Assembly: GCA_023413645.1 (NCBI GenBank)
Contig: JAEZPN010000116.1
Span: 1-27,418, forward strand
Direction: 5' to 3'
Source of the DNA: Bacteroidota bacterium
GTDB taxonomy: Bacteria; Bacteroidota; Bacteroidia; Bacteroidales; Rikenellaceae
DNA: 27,418 nt
A program made the position numbers and the translations under genes. The notes under the pieces were generated by a model. It saw only the letters and a list, made by a program, of their open reading frames with translations, was not told where the DNA came from and searched no databases. Shown here piece after piece: positions 1 through 7,723 of the stretch. The stretch's first letter is position 1, and the number at the start of each line of letters is the position of its first letter.

Positions 1-423
1 ATGTCACACGCCCTTGCAAAGCTGGTGCTTAATCCTACTTTAGGTACTGAGGTGACAGGTGATAACATTGCTACCGTAGAGGTGCAGAATATGTATACTC
101 AAGGTACTTTGAATGTTGAGGAAAACAGTTGGAGTGATCAGGGCGAAGCAACTGCCACTTTATCAATGAACAAAGTCAACGCAAACTATGAGATTCTTGT
201 TGTTCCCATGGAAGAATGCCAGTCATTCCCTATCGTGATTACAATGGAGAGCGGCCGTGTATTCAGCGCCAACATCAGCCTTGCTAACGTTGACAACAAG
301 TTAGAAGGTGGCACACAGTACACCATCAAGCTCCAGATCGGTCATGATACTGTGACAATTGGTGACATCAGTGCTGCATCATGGGGAACACCTGTTGAAG
401 GTGGTGACCTTGAAACAGAGTAA
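1..423 (+). CDS. Fimbrillin family protein, C-terminal part (5' end outside window)
   Basis: This is the last 140 residues of a fimbrillin-like surface protein. There is no signal peptide or lipobox. The opening segment (SHALAKLVLNP) lines up with the middle of the two following genes (EHKLAKITVQV and AHRLSRVTVNY), so the ATG at position 1 is almost certainly an internal methionine and the real start lies upstream. The end has the usual fimbrillin finish: a GTQYTIKLQIG strand, then a GDISAASWGTPVEGG tail, matching KHYKFSLKVGKDAISITKVLVEPW in the next gene. Family knowledge: such proteins are lipidated, exported and assembled into pili or surface stalks. It ends 36 bases before the next fimbrillin gene and probably belongs to the same operon. 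The exact subfamily (FimA, Mfa1 or Mfa2-like) cannot be decided. Confidence 0.8.
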   Translation: MSHALAKLVLNPTLGTEVTGDNIATVEVQNMYTQGTLNVEENSWSDQGEATATLSMNKVNANYEILVVPMEECQSFPIVITMESGRVFSANISLANVDNKLEGGTQYTIKLQIGHDTVTIGDISAASWGTPVEGGDLETE

Positions 424-459
424 TGAATCCTTTGGTGAAACAAACAAATCATTAGAACA

Positions 460-1911
460 ATGAAGACATCAAATAAATATATCGTCCTTGTAGCCATGGC
501 ATTGACCTTCGCTGCTTGTACACAGGAAGACGACTTCACTCCGCAGACTGATGGCGATACTGTGAAGATCAATGCCACCATCGGCAGACTTCAGACCCGT
601 GTGGCATACGAAGACGATGGTGCTACCAATTTTATCAACGGCGACGAGATCTGCGTGCAGAACATTTTGCGTGATACCACGAACATCGCTACCTATACCT
701 TTGATGGAGCCACTTGGACCACCACTGATGCTCTTGTGTGGAATGGCGGTACAGCAGAGAGCCAATTCCAAGCATGGTATCCTGCTACGGCATCGTTCGA
801 CGAGTTCACCTTGCCTACAGACCAGAATTCTATAGAAGATTTATCAGTTGCCGACTGGATGACAGCTTCCACCAGCGCAATGGTGAAGCCGGCTGACAAG
901 ACCATCAATCTTGCGTTTGAGCACAAGCTGGCAAAGATTACGGTTCAGGTTATGGAGTTCACTTCACAGTTTGGCGATGATCCATACCTTACGGCTGCTA
1001 CCATCTATTCTCTCAGCGATGAGTACGTTACTGTCAACGGAGGTATCCGACCTGTTCTTGGAGGTAATGCTGCAACAGCTATCGTTTGCCCAGGCAGATA
1101 TGCTGTTGATGAAAACTTGATGGAGGTAACAATATCCGACGACGGCCATCAGACCAATCTGAATGTACCTGTCAACGCCTTCTTGACGGATACCGGTCTT
1201 GAAGCAGGCAAGCATTACAAATTCTCGTTGAAAGTTGGTAAAGATGCCATTTCTATCACTAAAGTGCTCGTTGAACCTTGGACAACAAAGGAAATTGATG
1301 GTGGTATGGCGGAGGAAGTACTTCTTGCATCTACTGAAACAGAACTGATTGCAGCCCTCGAAAACGGCGGCAACATTATGCTGACGGGCGATATCACAGC
1401 AAGCGATGACTATGAAATTTCTAAAAATACAGCCATTGACCTCAACGGTCATACCATTACCGGTGTAGGTGTATTCAGTCTGTCTGGATATGAAGAAAAT
1501 ATAGTTTTGACCATATCCGGCAACGGTACCGTTAAAAACACAAATCCGAATTTTACTTCTGCAATCAGTGGTTTTGGAACGCTTAACCTACTGGGTGGTA
1601 CTATTGAAGGCGGCGTAGATACTTTTGGAACAACCATCATGTCCGATGGTTGGGTAGATCAACTGAACACAGATAAACACTATTCAGATGAGGACACCAG
1701 CTCCATCACCGGCGGTTATGTGGGACACCTGAATTGTTGGGGTGGCATCTTAACGATTTCCGGCGGTCATGTGGAAGCGTTGGGAATAAAATACGGCAGA
1801 ATCATTATTTCCGGCGGCACCTTCGGCTTTGATCCTACCGCATATCTTGCCGAGGGCTATACCGCAACCGAGAACGAAGGCATCTGGACAGTTGCACCAT
1901 CTAATAACTAA
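460..1911 (+). CDS. Fimbrillin family lipoprotein with C-terminal beta-helix-like extension
   Basis: A 483-residue surface lipoprotein. It has a type II signal peptide with lipobox cysteine at residue 20 (TFAAC), then an acidic linker (TQEDDF) and a QTR motif at 45-47, the usual place where fimbrillins are cut by a trypsin-like protease during maturation. Residues about 50-285 are the two-part fimbrillin fold, ending in GKHYKFSLKVGKDAISI and VEPWTTKEIDGG. From about residue 288 a different domain begins: an ETELIAALENGG helix, then short Gly/Asn-rich strands (ITASDDYEISKNTAIDLNGH, ISGGTFGFDPTAYLAEGY). This looks like a right-handed beta-helix of the kind found in bacterial surface repeat proteins. 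Most fimbrillins stop at the VEPW region, so the extension is extra. Likely role: a pilus or stalk subunit carrying an exposed binding module (inference). Confidence 0.85.
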   Translation: MKTSNKYIVLVAMALTFAACTQEDDFTPQTDGDTVKINATIGRLQTRVAYEDDGATNFINGDEICVQNILRDTTNIATYTFDGATWTTTDALVWNGGTAESQFQAWYPATASFDEFTLPTDQNSIEDLSVADWMTASTSAMVKPADKTINLAFEHKLAKITVQVMEFTSQFGDDPYLTAATIYSLSDEYVTVNGGIRPVLGGNAATAIVCPGRYAVDENLMEVTISDDGHQTNLNVPVNAFLTDTGLEAGKHYKFSLKVGKDAISITKVLVEPWTTKEIDGGMAEEVLLASTETELIAALENGGNIMLTGDITASDDYEISKNTAIDLNGHTITGVGVFSLSGYEENIVLTISGNGTVKNTNPNFTSAISGFGTLNLLGGTIEGGVDTFGTTIMSDGWVDQLNTDKHYSDEDTSSITGGYVGHLNCWGGILTISGGHVEALGIKYGRIIISGGTFGFDPTAYLAEGYTATENEGIWTVAPSNN

Positions 1912-1966
1912 TCTCCAAAATAGTTTTAGGGCAGGATGGCTTGACCGCCTACCTGCTCACCAAGAG

Positions 1967-1988
1967 ATCCCCGGTCGGAGCCGGGGAT
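1967..1988. repeat. Short perfect inverted repeat between fimbrillin genes
   Basis: An 8-bp perfect stem (ATCCCCGG, 1967-1974, with CCGGGGAT, 1981-1988) around a 6-base loop, in the 137-base gap between two fimbrillin genes. No T-run follows, so it is not a standard terminator. GC-rich palindromes ending in GGGGATGACA occur as dispersed intergenic repeats in many bacteria. Only one copy is present here, so membership of a repeat family is an inference. Confidence 0.5.
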
Positions 1989-2048
1989 GACAGAGTAGAT
2001 GGCCGATCAGGTCGGTCATGACGGGAAATAATAAAAGAAATTAACGAT

Positions 2049-2948
2049 ATGAGAAACAGAAAATTTATCTATGCGGTCTTAGCCCTACTGACATTGGGCT
2101 TCACTGCCTGCCAGCAGGAGGATGACTTCGCTCCGCAGGAGCAGGAAATAAGTCTCAATATTACCGCTAGCGGTGTTCAGACACGTGTAAACCCACTTGG
2201 AACTGGTGACCTGTGGGAGAGTGGCGATAATTTGGTTGTGGCAATTTGTGGAGAAGCAATTGTAAGTCATAAACTGACAGCCAATGTCACAGATAATCAA
2301 ACAATTTGGACTTCTGATAAAAAAATCTACTGGGGCGAAGATAGTGATTATGAAATCTATGCCGCTTATCCCTATAAGGAAGACCCAACACATTTCAGTT
2401 TGCCTTCAGAGCAGAACACATTAGACGGGCTGCGAGCTGCCGACTTTATGAGTACTTATTGGAGTGGCCAAAAGACCAATGAAGTTATCAACTTGCCTTT
2501 GGCACATCGCTTGTCAAGGGTCACCGTGAACTACGTACTCGCTCCCGAGTTTGATTCTGATATGGAAATAACTCCCGAGATATATAGCAAAGCAAAAGCA
2601 TTTACTTTTGTACGCGGCGTACTTGCCACCTCTGTCGGTAAATTAGACGTTTGGGTCAAAGCCTATAAGCACGAGGAACTTGATGCATACGAAAATGTAG
2701 TGGCAAAGAAGTTCACAGCCATCGTTTCTCCTGATGCCTACACTGCAGGCGATGAGTTCATCCGCGTCACCATTGGCGACCAAGTACTGACTGCCAAGAT
2801 GAAGGAAGATATAACCTTCGCCGAAGGCAAGCACTACACCTTCGACCTCAAGGTGGGTAAGGATAAGGTGAGTGTGGAGCAAGTATCAATGGGCGATTTT
2901 GACAGCCCGTTTGGAGATGGTTGGAACAATGAGGAAGACTTAAACTAA
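2049..2948 (+). CDS. Fimbrillin family lipoprotein
   Basis: A 299-residue fimbrillin-like lipoprotein. The signal peptide ends at lipobox cysteine 21 (GFTAC). The linker QQEDDFAPQ is nearly the same as in the gene upstream (TQEDDFTPQ), which points to a local duplication. A QTR motif lies at 44-46. The body follows the fimbrillin pattern: WESGDNL strand, DYEIYAAYPY, LAHRLSRVTVNY, then GKHYTFDLKVGKDKVSVEQV and a final short tail. It has no extra C-terminal domain and so looks like the plain structural form of this cluster, near the short end for the family. It is followed 15 bases later by another fimbrillin-like gene with a good ribosome-binding site, so the two are probably co-transcribed. 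Confidence 0.87.
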   Translation: MRNRKFIYAVLALLTLGFTACQQEDDFAPQEQEISLNITASGVQTRVNPLGTGDLWESGDNLVVAICGEAIVSHKLTANVTDNQTIWTSDKKIYWGEDSDYEIYAAYPYKEDPTHFSLPSEQNTLDGLRAADFMSTYWSGQKTNEVINLPLAHRLSRVTVNYVLAPEFDSDMEITPEIYSKAKAFTFVRGVLATSVGKLDVWVKAYKHEELDAYENVVAKKFTAIVSPDAYTAGDEFIRVTIGDQVLTAKMKEDITFAEGKHYTFDLKVGKDKVSVEQVSMGDFDSPFGDGWNNEEDLN

Positions 2949-2963
2949 TAGGAGGATAAGATT

Positions 2964-4280
2964 ATGCGAAAGAATAATATACTGAATTGGATTAAACTTT
3001 CATCTTTCATCTTTGCACTCTCATCTTTATTTGCATCGTGTAGCAATGACATTGACGATACATTACAGCCTGCGAACAACGGCACCTTGCAGTTCGTGGT
3101 GAGTGATTTCCCCATGTTTGGTGAGGGCACACAGACTCGTGCTATCGGAACACAAGATGAGGGAAAGACCGCGTGGGAAAATGGAGATCAGATTATTGTC
3201 ACCTTAATCTCCCAGAAGTATGGAGAGCAGGCTGTTGCACTTACCTATGACGGCTCTTCGTGGAGTACAGAAGCAAGCCTATCTTACCTCGAAAACGAGA
3301 CACCCAGTGTCAGTGTCTTCTATGCACCGTGCTATGAAGTGACGGAAGAGGGCACGATGCAGTTAAGAAGTGGTATGCAGCTCGGAATGACGGAATACCT
3401 ATCTGGCAATTACGAAATAGAGAATGGAATAATGACCATTACTTTCGAGGGTGCTATCCGCTACTACAGCCGTCTGCGTATTGCTACAATGCCAGAAGCA
3501 ACACTTACTGTCACCACGACAGACTTCACTCCAGCAGGAGCGACCGAGGTAGCAACAGCGGCATACACCCTCACCGCTGACGATAAGGGCAATGCCTATA
3601 TCTATGGTACTTTCGCAGAGGACGCAACGGTAAGTGTAAAGCAGGGCGATGTAACTCTTGCTGACTATACCTTCACCGAAGCGACTGAAGCCACATATGG
3701 CTATGCATTGGATACAAGACCTGTCATAGACGGCACATTGGGAGGCAAGGCTGAAGCTACCGAAGATGACATCACTGCCTTGGTGGAATTACTCAAAAGC
3801 TATATAGAAAATGGACTTACCACAATTATAGTAACCGGCAATAATCAGGCTAAGCTTCTTACGGAAGGATATCTTATTCCGGTGGTATCCCTTGCTTTTG
3901 AGCGACTAACTTATGTTTATCAAGACGAAAAAAATGACAGCTATTGGGGTACTGTTGATCTGATTTATCAAGATGTTACGGAAATTGTAGAATATGAATT
4001 CTATTGTTGTGATGTACTTAAAAGCATCACTCTCCCCAAAGTGACAACCGTAGGTGATAGCGGCTTTTGGGCTTGCTATTATTTGGAGACATTGACATTT
4101 GGCTCGGTGGTTACTACCATTAACGACAACAGTGGAGAGGTGTTTTATGACCTCGGATACCAAATTGGCGGTTGTCATCTCGTTCTCAATAAGGATCAGG
4201 GAAATGTTGAAGGCCTTGCTCCCGACCTTGCCAATAATACATGGGCAGGATATAAATGGAAGAGCATCACATTGAAATAA
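2964..4280 (+). CDS. Fimbrillin-like lipoprotein with C-terminal BspA/LRR_5-like region
   Basis: A 438-residue lipoprotein. The signal peptide ends at cysteine 26 (SLFASC). A QTR motif sits at 57-59, followed by TAWENGDQIIV, which matches the strand after the cleavage site in other fimbrillins. Residues about 60-250 resemble a fimbrillin N-terminal domain. From about residue 310 the sequence turns into leucine-rich-repeat-like strands (CDVLKSITLPKVTTVGDSGF, YYLETLTFGSVVTTINDNSG) of the BspA/LRR_5 type, which in Bacteroidales surface proteins often mediate binding to host or bacterial ligands. A GGAGG box at 2951-2955 is well placed before the ATG. Being last in the cluster and having a different tail, it could be a tip or anchor subunit (inference). 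Confidence 0.8.
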   Translation: MRKNNILNWIKLSSFIFALSSLFASCSNDIDDTLQPANNGTLQFVVSDFPMFGEGTQTRAIGTQDEGKTAWENGDQIIVTLISQKYGEQAVALTYDGSSWSTEASLSYLENETPSVSVFYAPCYEVTEEGTMQLRSGMQLGMTEYLSGNYEIENGIMTITFEGAIRYYSRLRIATMPEATLTVTTTDFTPAGATEVATAAYTLTADDKGNAYIYGTFAEDATVSVKQGDVTLADYTFTEATEATYGYALDTRPVIDGTLGGKAEATEDDITALVELLKSYIENGLTTIIVTGNNQAKLLTEGYLIPVVSLAFERLTYVYQDEKNDSYWGTVDLIYQDVTEIVEYEFYCCDVLKSITLPKVTTVGDSGFWACYYLETLTFGSVVTTINDNSGEVFYDLGYQIGGCHLVLNKDQGNVEGLAPDLANNTWAGYKWKSITLK

Positions 4281-4336
4281 CCCACACAGGCGATTGTGAT
4301 GAATGTAAAGCAAATCAATAACCTAAAGATAACGAC

Positions 4337-4345
4337 GAGGAGGAG
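4337..4345 (+). promoter_or_regulatory. Strong Shine-Dalgarno before the GT2 gene
   Basis: GAGGAGGAG ends 5 bases before the ATG at 4351. It is a near-ideal anti-16S match in a genome where most starts lack one, and it fixes the start of the glycosyltransferase. The 70-base gap before the gene shows no terminator or clear TAnnTTTG promoter. Confidence 0.6.
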
Positions 4346-4350
4346 TAGCG

Positions 4351-5352
4351 ATGGCACGACTTAGCGTAGTCATACTCAACTGGAACGGTCGTCGCCACTT
4401 GGAGCGATACCTGCCGAGCGTCGTTGCCCACACCGAGGGTGATGCCCAGGTCATCGTTGCCGATAATGGCTCTATGGATGACTCGTTGCAGTGGCTACGC
4501 CTAAACTATCCAGATGTTGGGGTCATACGCCTCGACCGCAACTATGGCTTCGCGGGGGGATATAACCGTGCGCTGAAGGAGGTCGAGAGTGAGTATGTCC
4601 TACTCCTGAACTCCGATGTAGAGGTTACGGCAGGGTGGTGGCAGCCCCTTGTTGAGGTGCTCGACACAGAGAGCGATGTGGCGGCTGTTGCCCCCAAGCT
4701 CCTGGCAGATATGGAGCGCACGCAGTTTGAGTATGCTGGAGCCTCGGGAGGCTTTATCGACTATTTGGGTTACCCCTTCTGTCGTGGTCGCATACTCTCG
4801 AATGTAGAGGAGGACAAGGGTCAGTATGATGACCGCAGAGATATATTCTGGGCGAGTGGCGCGGCTATGTGTTGCCGCAGGGAGGTATTCAACTCGCTCG
4901 GAGGCTTCGACGAGGATTTCTTCGCCCACATGGAGGAGATAGACCTTCAGTGGCGCATGCAGTTGGCGGGGTGGCGCATCGTCGTGGAACCCAAGTCGGT
5001 GGTGTATCACCTCGGTGGTGGCACGCTTCCCGCATCGTCACGCAAGATATTCCTCAACCACCGCAACAACCTCGCCATGCTCTTTAAGTGTGCCTCGCCC
5101 ATGCAGCGTGCTGTGGTTGCCGTTGTGCGCCCCGCAACAGATATGCTCGAGGCCTTTGTAAACCTTGTTACGTTGCACCCTCATCGCGCCTGGGCCATCG
5201 TGCGTGCTTGGGGCGAGTTCATAGCGTGGCATGGGTCACTCAGCCGCAAGCGTAAGGCTGTGGTGCGCACCAAAAAGGTGGATAACATATACCGAAACTC
5301 AATCGTCTTGCGTTACATCTTCGGCGGACGCAAGTTTAACAATATGATGTGA
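4351..5352 (+). CDS. Glycosyltransferase family 2, rhamnosyltransferase-like
   Basis: A 333-residue GT-A fold glycosyltransferase. The N-terminus has the nucleotide-sugar pocket signature (VVILNWNG at 6-13, VADNGS at 36-41), the DXD-type metal site appears as NSD at 87-89, and the acceptor-side acid motif is EEIDLQWR at 195-202 within GGFDEDFFAHMEEIDLQWR. These are typical of the WbbL/RfbN-like branch of GT2 that builds rhamnose-containing surface glycans; the donor sugar cannot be read from sequence. The C-terminal 100 residues are basic and amphipathic, suggesting attachment to the inner face of the cytoplasmic membrane. The stop codon overlaps the next glycosyltransferase, so the two are translationally coupled. 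Confidence is high for the family and low for the substrate. Confidence 0.9.
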   Translation: MARLSVVILNWNGRRHLERYLPSVVAHTEGDAQVIVADNGSMDDSLQWLRLNYPDVGVIRLDRNYGFAGGYNRALKEVESEYVLLLNSDVEVTAGWWQPLVEVLDTESDVAAVAPKLLADMERTQFEYAGASGGFIDYLGYPFCRGRILSNVEEDKGQYDDRRDIFWASGAAMCCRREVFNSLGGFDEDFFAHMEEIDLQWRMQLAGWRIVVEPKSVVYHLGGGTLPASSRKIFLNHRNNLAMLFKCASPMQRAVVAVVRPATDMLEAFVNLVTLHPHRAWAIVRAWGEFIAWHGSLSRKRKAVVRTKKVDNIYRNSIVLRYIFGGRKFNNMM

Positions 5353-6074
5353 TGAAACGACTGATTATCATACCTACGTACAACGAGCGCGAGAACATCA
5401 CTAAAATGGTGGATCGTGTGATGGCGGATGAGCTAAAGTTCGACCTTCTCATCGTCGATGATGGCTCCCCCGACGGCACGGCAGACCTCGTTCGTGAGGC
5501 ACAGCAGCGCTACCCCGAGCGTCTGCATATGATTGAGCGCCAGGGCAAATTGGGCCTCGGCACAGCCTATATTGCGGGCTTTAAGTACGCCTTGGAGCAT
5601 GGCTACGACCGCATCTTCGAGATGGACTGCGACTTCTCGCACAACCCCGACGACCTCGCACGCCTCGATGCTATGCTCGAGGAGCGCGACATGGCCATAG
5701 GCTCACGCTACTCGAAGGGTGTCAACGTCGTGAACTGGCCCATGGGACGACTCCTTATGTCCTACTTCGCATCGAAGTATGTCAAGATAGTTACGCGTAT
5801 GCCCGTGTGTGATGCTACGGCGGGCTTTGTGGGCTACCGTCGCGAGGTGCTCGACGCCATAGACTTCGACCGCGTGCAGATGAACGGCTACGGCTTCCAG
5901 ATAGAGATGAAGTACTCGACATGGAAGCTCGGCTTTAAGATTGGCGAGGTCTCGATAATCTTCATCGACCGCGTGGAGGGCACATCGAAGATGTCGTCAG
6001 GCATCTTCGGCGAGGCATTCTTCGGCGTTATGAAGCTACCATTCAGAAAGATTAAACGCAAAACTACCAAATAG
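5352..6074 (+). CDS. Polyprenol monophosphomannose synthase-like glycosyltransferase (DPM1 type)
   Basis: A 240-residue GT2 enzyme of the dolichyl/polyprenyl-phosphate mannosyltransferase type, which loads a sugar from a nucleotide donor onto a lipid phosphate carrier at the cytoplasmic membrane. Motifs: IPTYNERENI at 7-16, VDDGSPDGT at 35-43, catalytic DCD inside MDCDFSHNPDD at 91-101, and the GSRY and RVEGTSKM blocks typical of DPM1. There is no C-terminal membrane domain, as in the short soluble form. I chose the ATG at 5352, which overlaps the upstream TGA by one base (TGATG); a GTG three bases earlier would add one residue but gives a poorer match to the family start. Next to a GT2 and mazG, it probably feeds glycan assembly or protein O-glycosylation (inference). 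Confidence 0.9.
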   Translation: MKRLIIIPTYNERENITKMVDRVMADELKFDLLIVDDGSPDGTADLVREAQQRYPERLHMIERQGKLGLGTAYIAGFKYALEHGYDRIFEMDCDFSHNPDDLARLDAMLEERDMAIGSRYSKGVNVVNWPMGRLLMSYFASKYVKIVTRMPVCDATAGFVGYRREVLDAIDFDRVQMNGYGFQIEMKYSTWKLGFKIGEVSIIFIDRVEGTSKMSSGIFGEAFFGVMKLPFRKIKRKTTK

Positions 6075-6076
6075 AT

Positions 6077-6877
6077 ATGAAGAGAGAGGAAGCAAAAGTG
6101 GCTACATCGCGATTGCTCGACGTCATGGATAAGCTCCGCGCGGAGTGCCCATGGGATAGAGAGCAGACATTCGATTCGCTACGCAACAACACCATAGAGG
6201 AGACCTACGAGTTGGCAGATGCCATCACGGATAAGAATATGGAGGGCATAAAGGAGGAGCTCGGCGACCTGCTCCTGCACGTTGTCTTCTACTCGAAGCT
6301 CGGCGAGGAGGCTGGAGCATTTAACTACACAGACGTGGCTAATGGCGTGTGCGACAAACTGATATATCGCCACCCACATGTCTACGGCGACATCCACGCC
6401 GATACGCCCGAGGAGGTTAAGCAGAACTGGGAGGCACTCAAGCTGCGCAAGAAGAACCGCAAGAGTGGTGCGCTGGGTGGTGTTCCCGTATCGCTGCCCG
6501 CCATGGTTAAGGCATTCCGCATCGGTGAGAAGGCCGCAGCAACGGGCTTCGACTGGGAGAAGAAGGAGGATGTGTGGGCTAAGGTCAAGGAGGAACTCAT
6601 GGAGATAGACGTAGAGCTCGAGGCAAAGGACCAGGAGCGTCTTACAGACGAGATGGGCGACCTCTTCTTCGCACTTATCAACGCCTGCCGCCTCTACGGC
6701 ATCGACCCCGAGGGAGCGCTCGAGCGCACAAACAAGAAGTTCATCCGCCGCTTCAACCATGTTGAGCTACGTGCCGAGGAGCAGGGTAAGACCCTCCACG
6801 ACATGAGCCTCGAAGAGATGGACTCATACTGGGATGAGGCAAAGGCAATAGAGAGAGAACAGACTGAAAATAAATAA
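6077..6877 (+). CDS. mazG: Nucleoside triphosphate pyrophosphohydrolase MazG
   Basis: A 266-residue tandem MazG protein, the usual full length. It hydrolyses (d)NTPs to NMPs and pyrophosphate, clearing abnormal nucleotides and influencing stress signalling. The first MazG domain has ECPWDREQT at 23-31, the metal-binding EExxE at 41-45 (EETYE) and EELGD at 60-64. The second copy of the fold shows VKEELMEIDVE and DEMGDLFFALIN, with the acidic residues kept. The gene starts 2 bases after the mannosyltransferase stop and ends 13 bases before the carbonic anhydrase gene, so it is probably part of the same transcript. The start at 6077 is supported by the conserved distance to the CPWD motif. Confidence 0.95.
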   Translation: MKREEAKVATSRLLDVMDKLRAECPWDREQTFDSLRNNTIEETYELADAITDKNMEGIKEELGDLLLHVVFYSKLGEEAGAFNYTDVANGVCDKLIYRHPHVYGDIHADTPEEVKQNWEALKLRKKNRKSGALGGVPVSLPAMVKAFRIGEKAAATGFDWEKKEDVWAKVKEELMEIDVELEAKDQERLTDEMGDLFFALINACRLYGIDPEGALERTNKKFIRRFNHVELRAEEQGKTLHDMSLEEMDSYWDEAKAIEREQTENK

Positions 6878-6890
6878 AATAGGAAATTAT

Positions 6891-7415
6891 ATGGCACTTA
6901 TTAGAAAGGTACGTGGCTACGAGCCCGAGATTGGTAACGACACATGGTTGGCAGAGAACGCCGCAATCATTGGTAACGTAAAGATTGGCGAGAACTGCTC
7001 GATTTGGTATAACGCCGTGCTCCGTGGCGATGTTAACGCCATAACCATCGGCAACCACTCAAACATCCAGGATGGCGTGGTCATCCACACCCTCTACGAC
7101 GGCTCGCCAAAACCCTCACAGACGCATATCGGTAACTACGTATCTGTAGGTCACAATGCCGTAATCCACGGTGCTATCATCGAGGATGACTGCCTTATCG
7201 GTATGGGTGCAACAATCCTCGATAACGCCGTAGTGGGCACAGGTTGCATCGTAGCAGCAAACGCCCTCGTCCTCTCTAACCAGAAGCTCGAACCCAACTC
7301 TGTATATGCAGGTGTGCCAGCAAAGAAGGTTAAGGACGTCACTCCCGAGCAGCGCGAGCAGATTATCAAGCGCACGGCCCGCGATTACCGCACATACGCC
7401 TCTTGGTACGAGTAA
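6891..7415 (+). CDS. Gamma-class carbonic anhydrase family protein
   Basis: A 174-residue left-handed beta-helix protein of hexapeptide repeats (for example IIGNVKIGENCSIWYNAVLR). The three zinc-binding histidines are present at 66 (VVIHTL), 88 and 93 (VGHNAVIHG), with the 5-residue spacing of the last two as in the Cam/YrdA/CaiE family. Members form trimers with metal at subunit interfaces; many Bacteroidetes and YrdA-type proteins have weak or unproven carbonic anhydrase activity, so function stays at family level. Its TAA stop at 7413-7415 forms the first three bases of the terminal inverted repeat of the nested palindrome that follows. Confidence 0.92.
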   Translation: MALIRKVRGYEPEIGNDTWLAENAAIIGNVKIGENCSIWYNAVLRGDVNAITIGNHSNIQDGVVIHTLYDGSPKPSQTHIGNYVSVGHNAVIHGAIIEDDCLIGMGATILDNAVVGTGCIVAANALVLSNQKLEPNSVYAGVPAKKVKDVTPEQREQIIKRTARDYRTYASWYE

Positions 7416-7543
7416 TTTGTTGTGATAGTGGCGCTCCTTTGCCACCTCAATCATTGGGCTGAATGGGAAATACATAATAGTATGTCCCATCCATCCCAAT
7501 ATCTTAATCGGTGGTAAATTAGCACCACTCTGACAACAAATTA
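7413..7543 (+). repeat. Nested palindromic intergenic element, copy 1
   Basis: The 131 bases fold as one long interrupted hairpin. Perfect 11-bp ends are TAATTTGTTGT (7413-7423) with ACAACAAATTA (7533-7543). After a gat/ctg internal loop come AGTGGCGCT (7427-7435) with AGCACCACT (7521-7529), TTTGCCACC (7438-7446) with GGTGGTAAA (7510-7518), ATTGGG with CCCAAT (7453/7495), and ATGGGA (7463-7468) with TCCCAT (7485-7490), capped by ATAC/GTAT. The first three bases are the stop codon of the carbonic anhydrase gene. A partial extra left arm (GTGATAAGGGGT, near 7550) follows. Confidence 0.85.
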
Positions 7544-7587
7544 TTTGCGGTGATAAGGGGTAATCTTTGACGCTTTGCTTGGCTGAA

Positions 7588-7686
7588 AACTTAGGGAACT
7601 TAGGGAATTTAGGGAATTTAGGGATTCTGCTCTCTAAACTCATTAAACTCATTAAACTCATTAACTTCCTTAAACTCCTTAAAACT
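7588..7686 (+). repeat. 9-base tandem arrays in inverted arrangement, after copy 1
   Basis: Four 9-base purine-rich units (AACTTAGGG, AACTTAGGG, AATTTAGGG, AATTTAGGG; 7588-7623) are followed by about six pyrimidine-biased units of the CATTAAACT/CCTTAAACT type (about 7632-7686). The two arrays are roughly reverse complements and could pair imperfectly. Together with copy 1 they fill most of the 308-base gap between the carbonic anhydrase and histidine kinase genes. I see no good gene in this gap. Confidence 0.75.
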
Positions 7687-7723
7687 CCCCCTAAACTTAA
7701 ACACTAATAATAGACTTTCGTTT

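Noticed and set aside
5349..5351. GTG start for the mannosyltransferase
   Set aside because: It would add only one residue. The ATG at 5352 overlaps the upstream stop in the common TGATG form and begins MKRLIIIPTYNE as expected.
7413..7543. Insertion sequence or MITE with target-site duplication
   Set aside because: The terminal inverted repeats fit, but I see no clear flanking direct duplication and no transposase; mobility remains unproven, so I list it as a repeat only.
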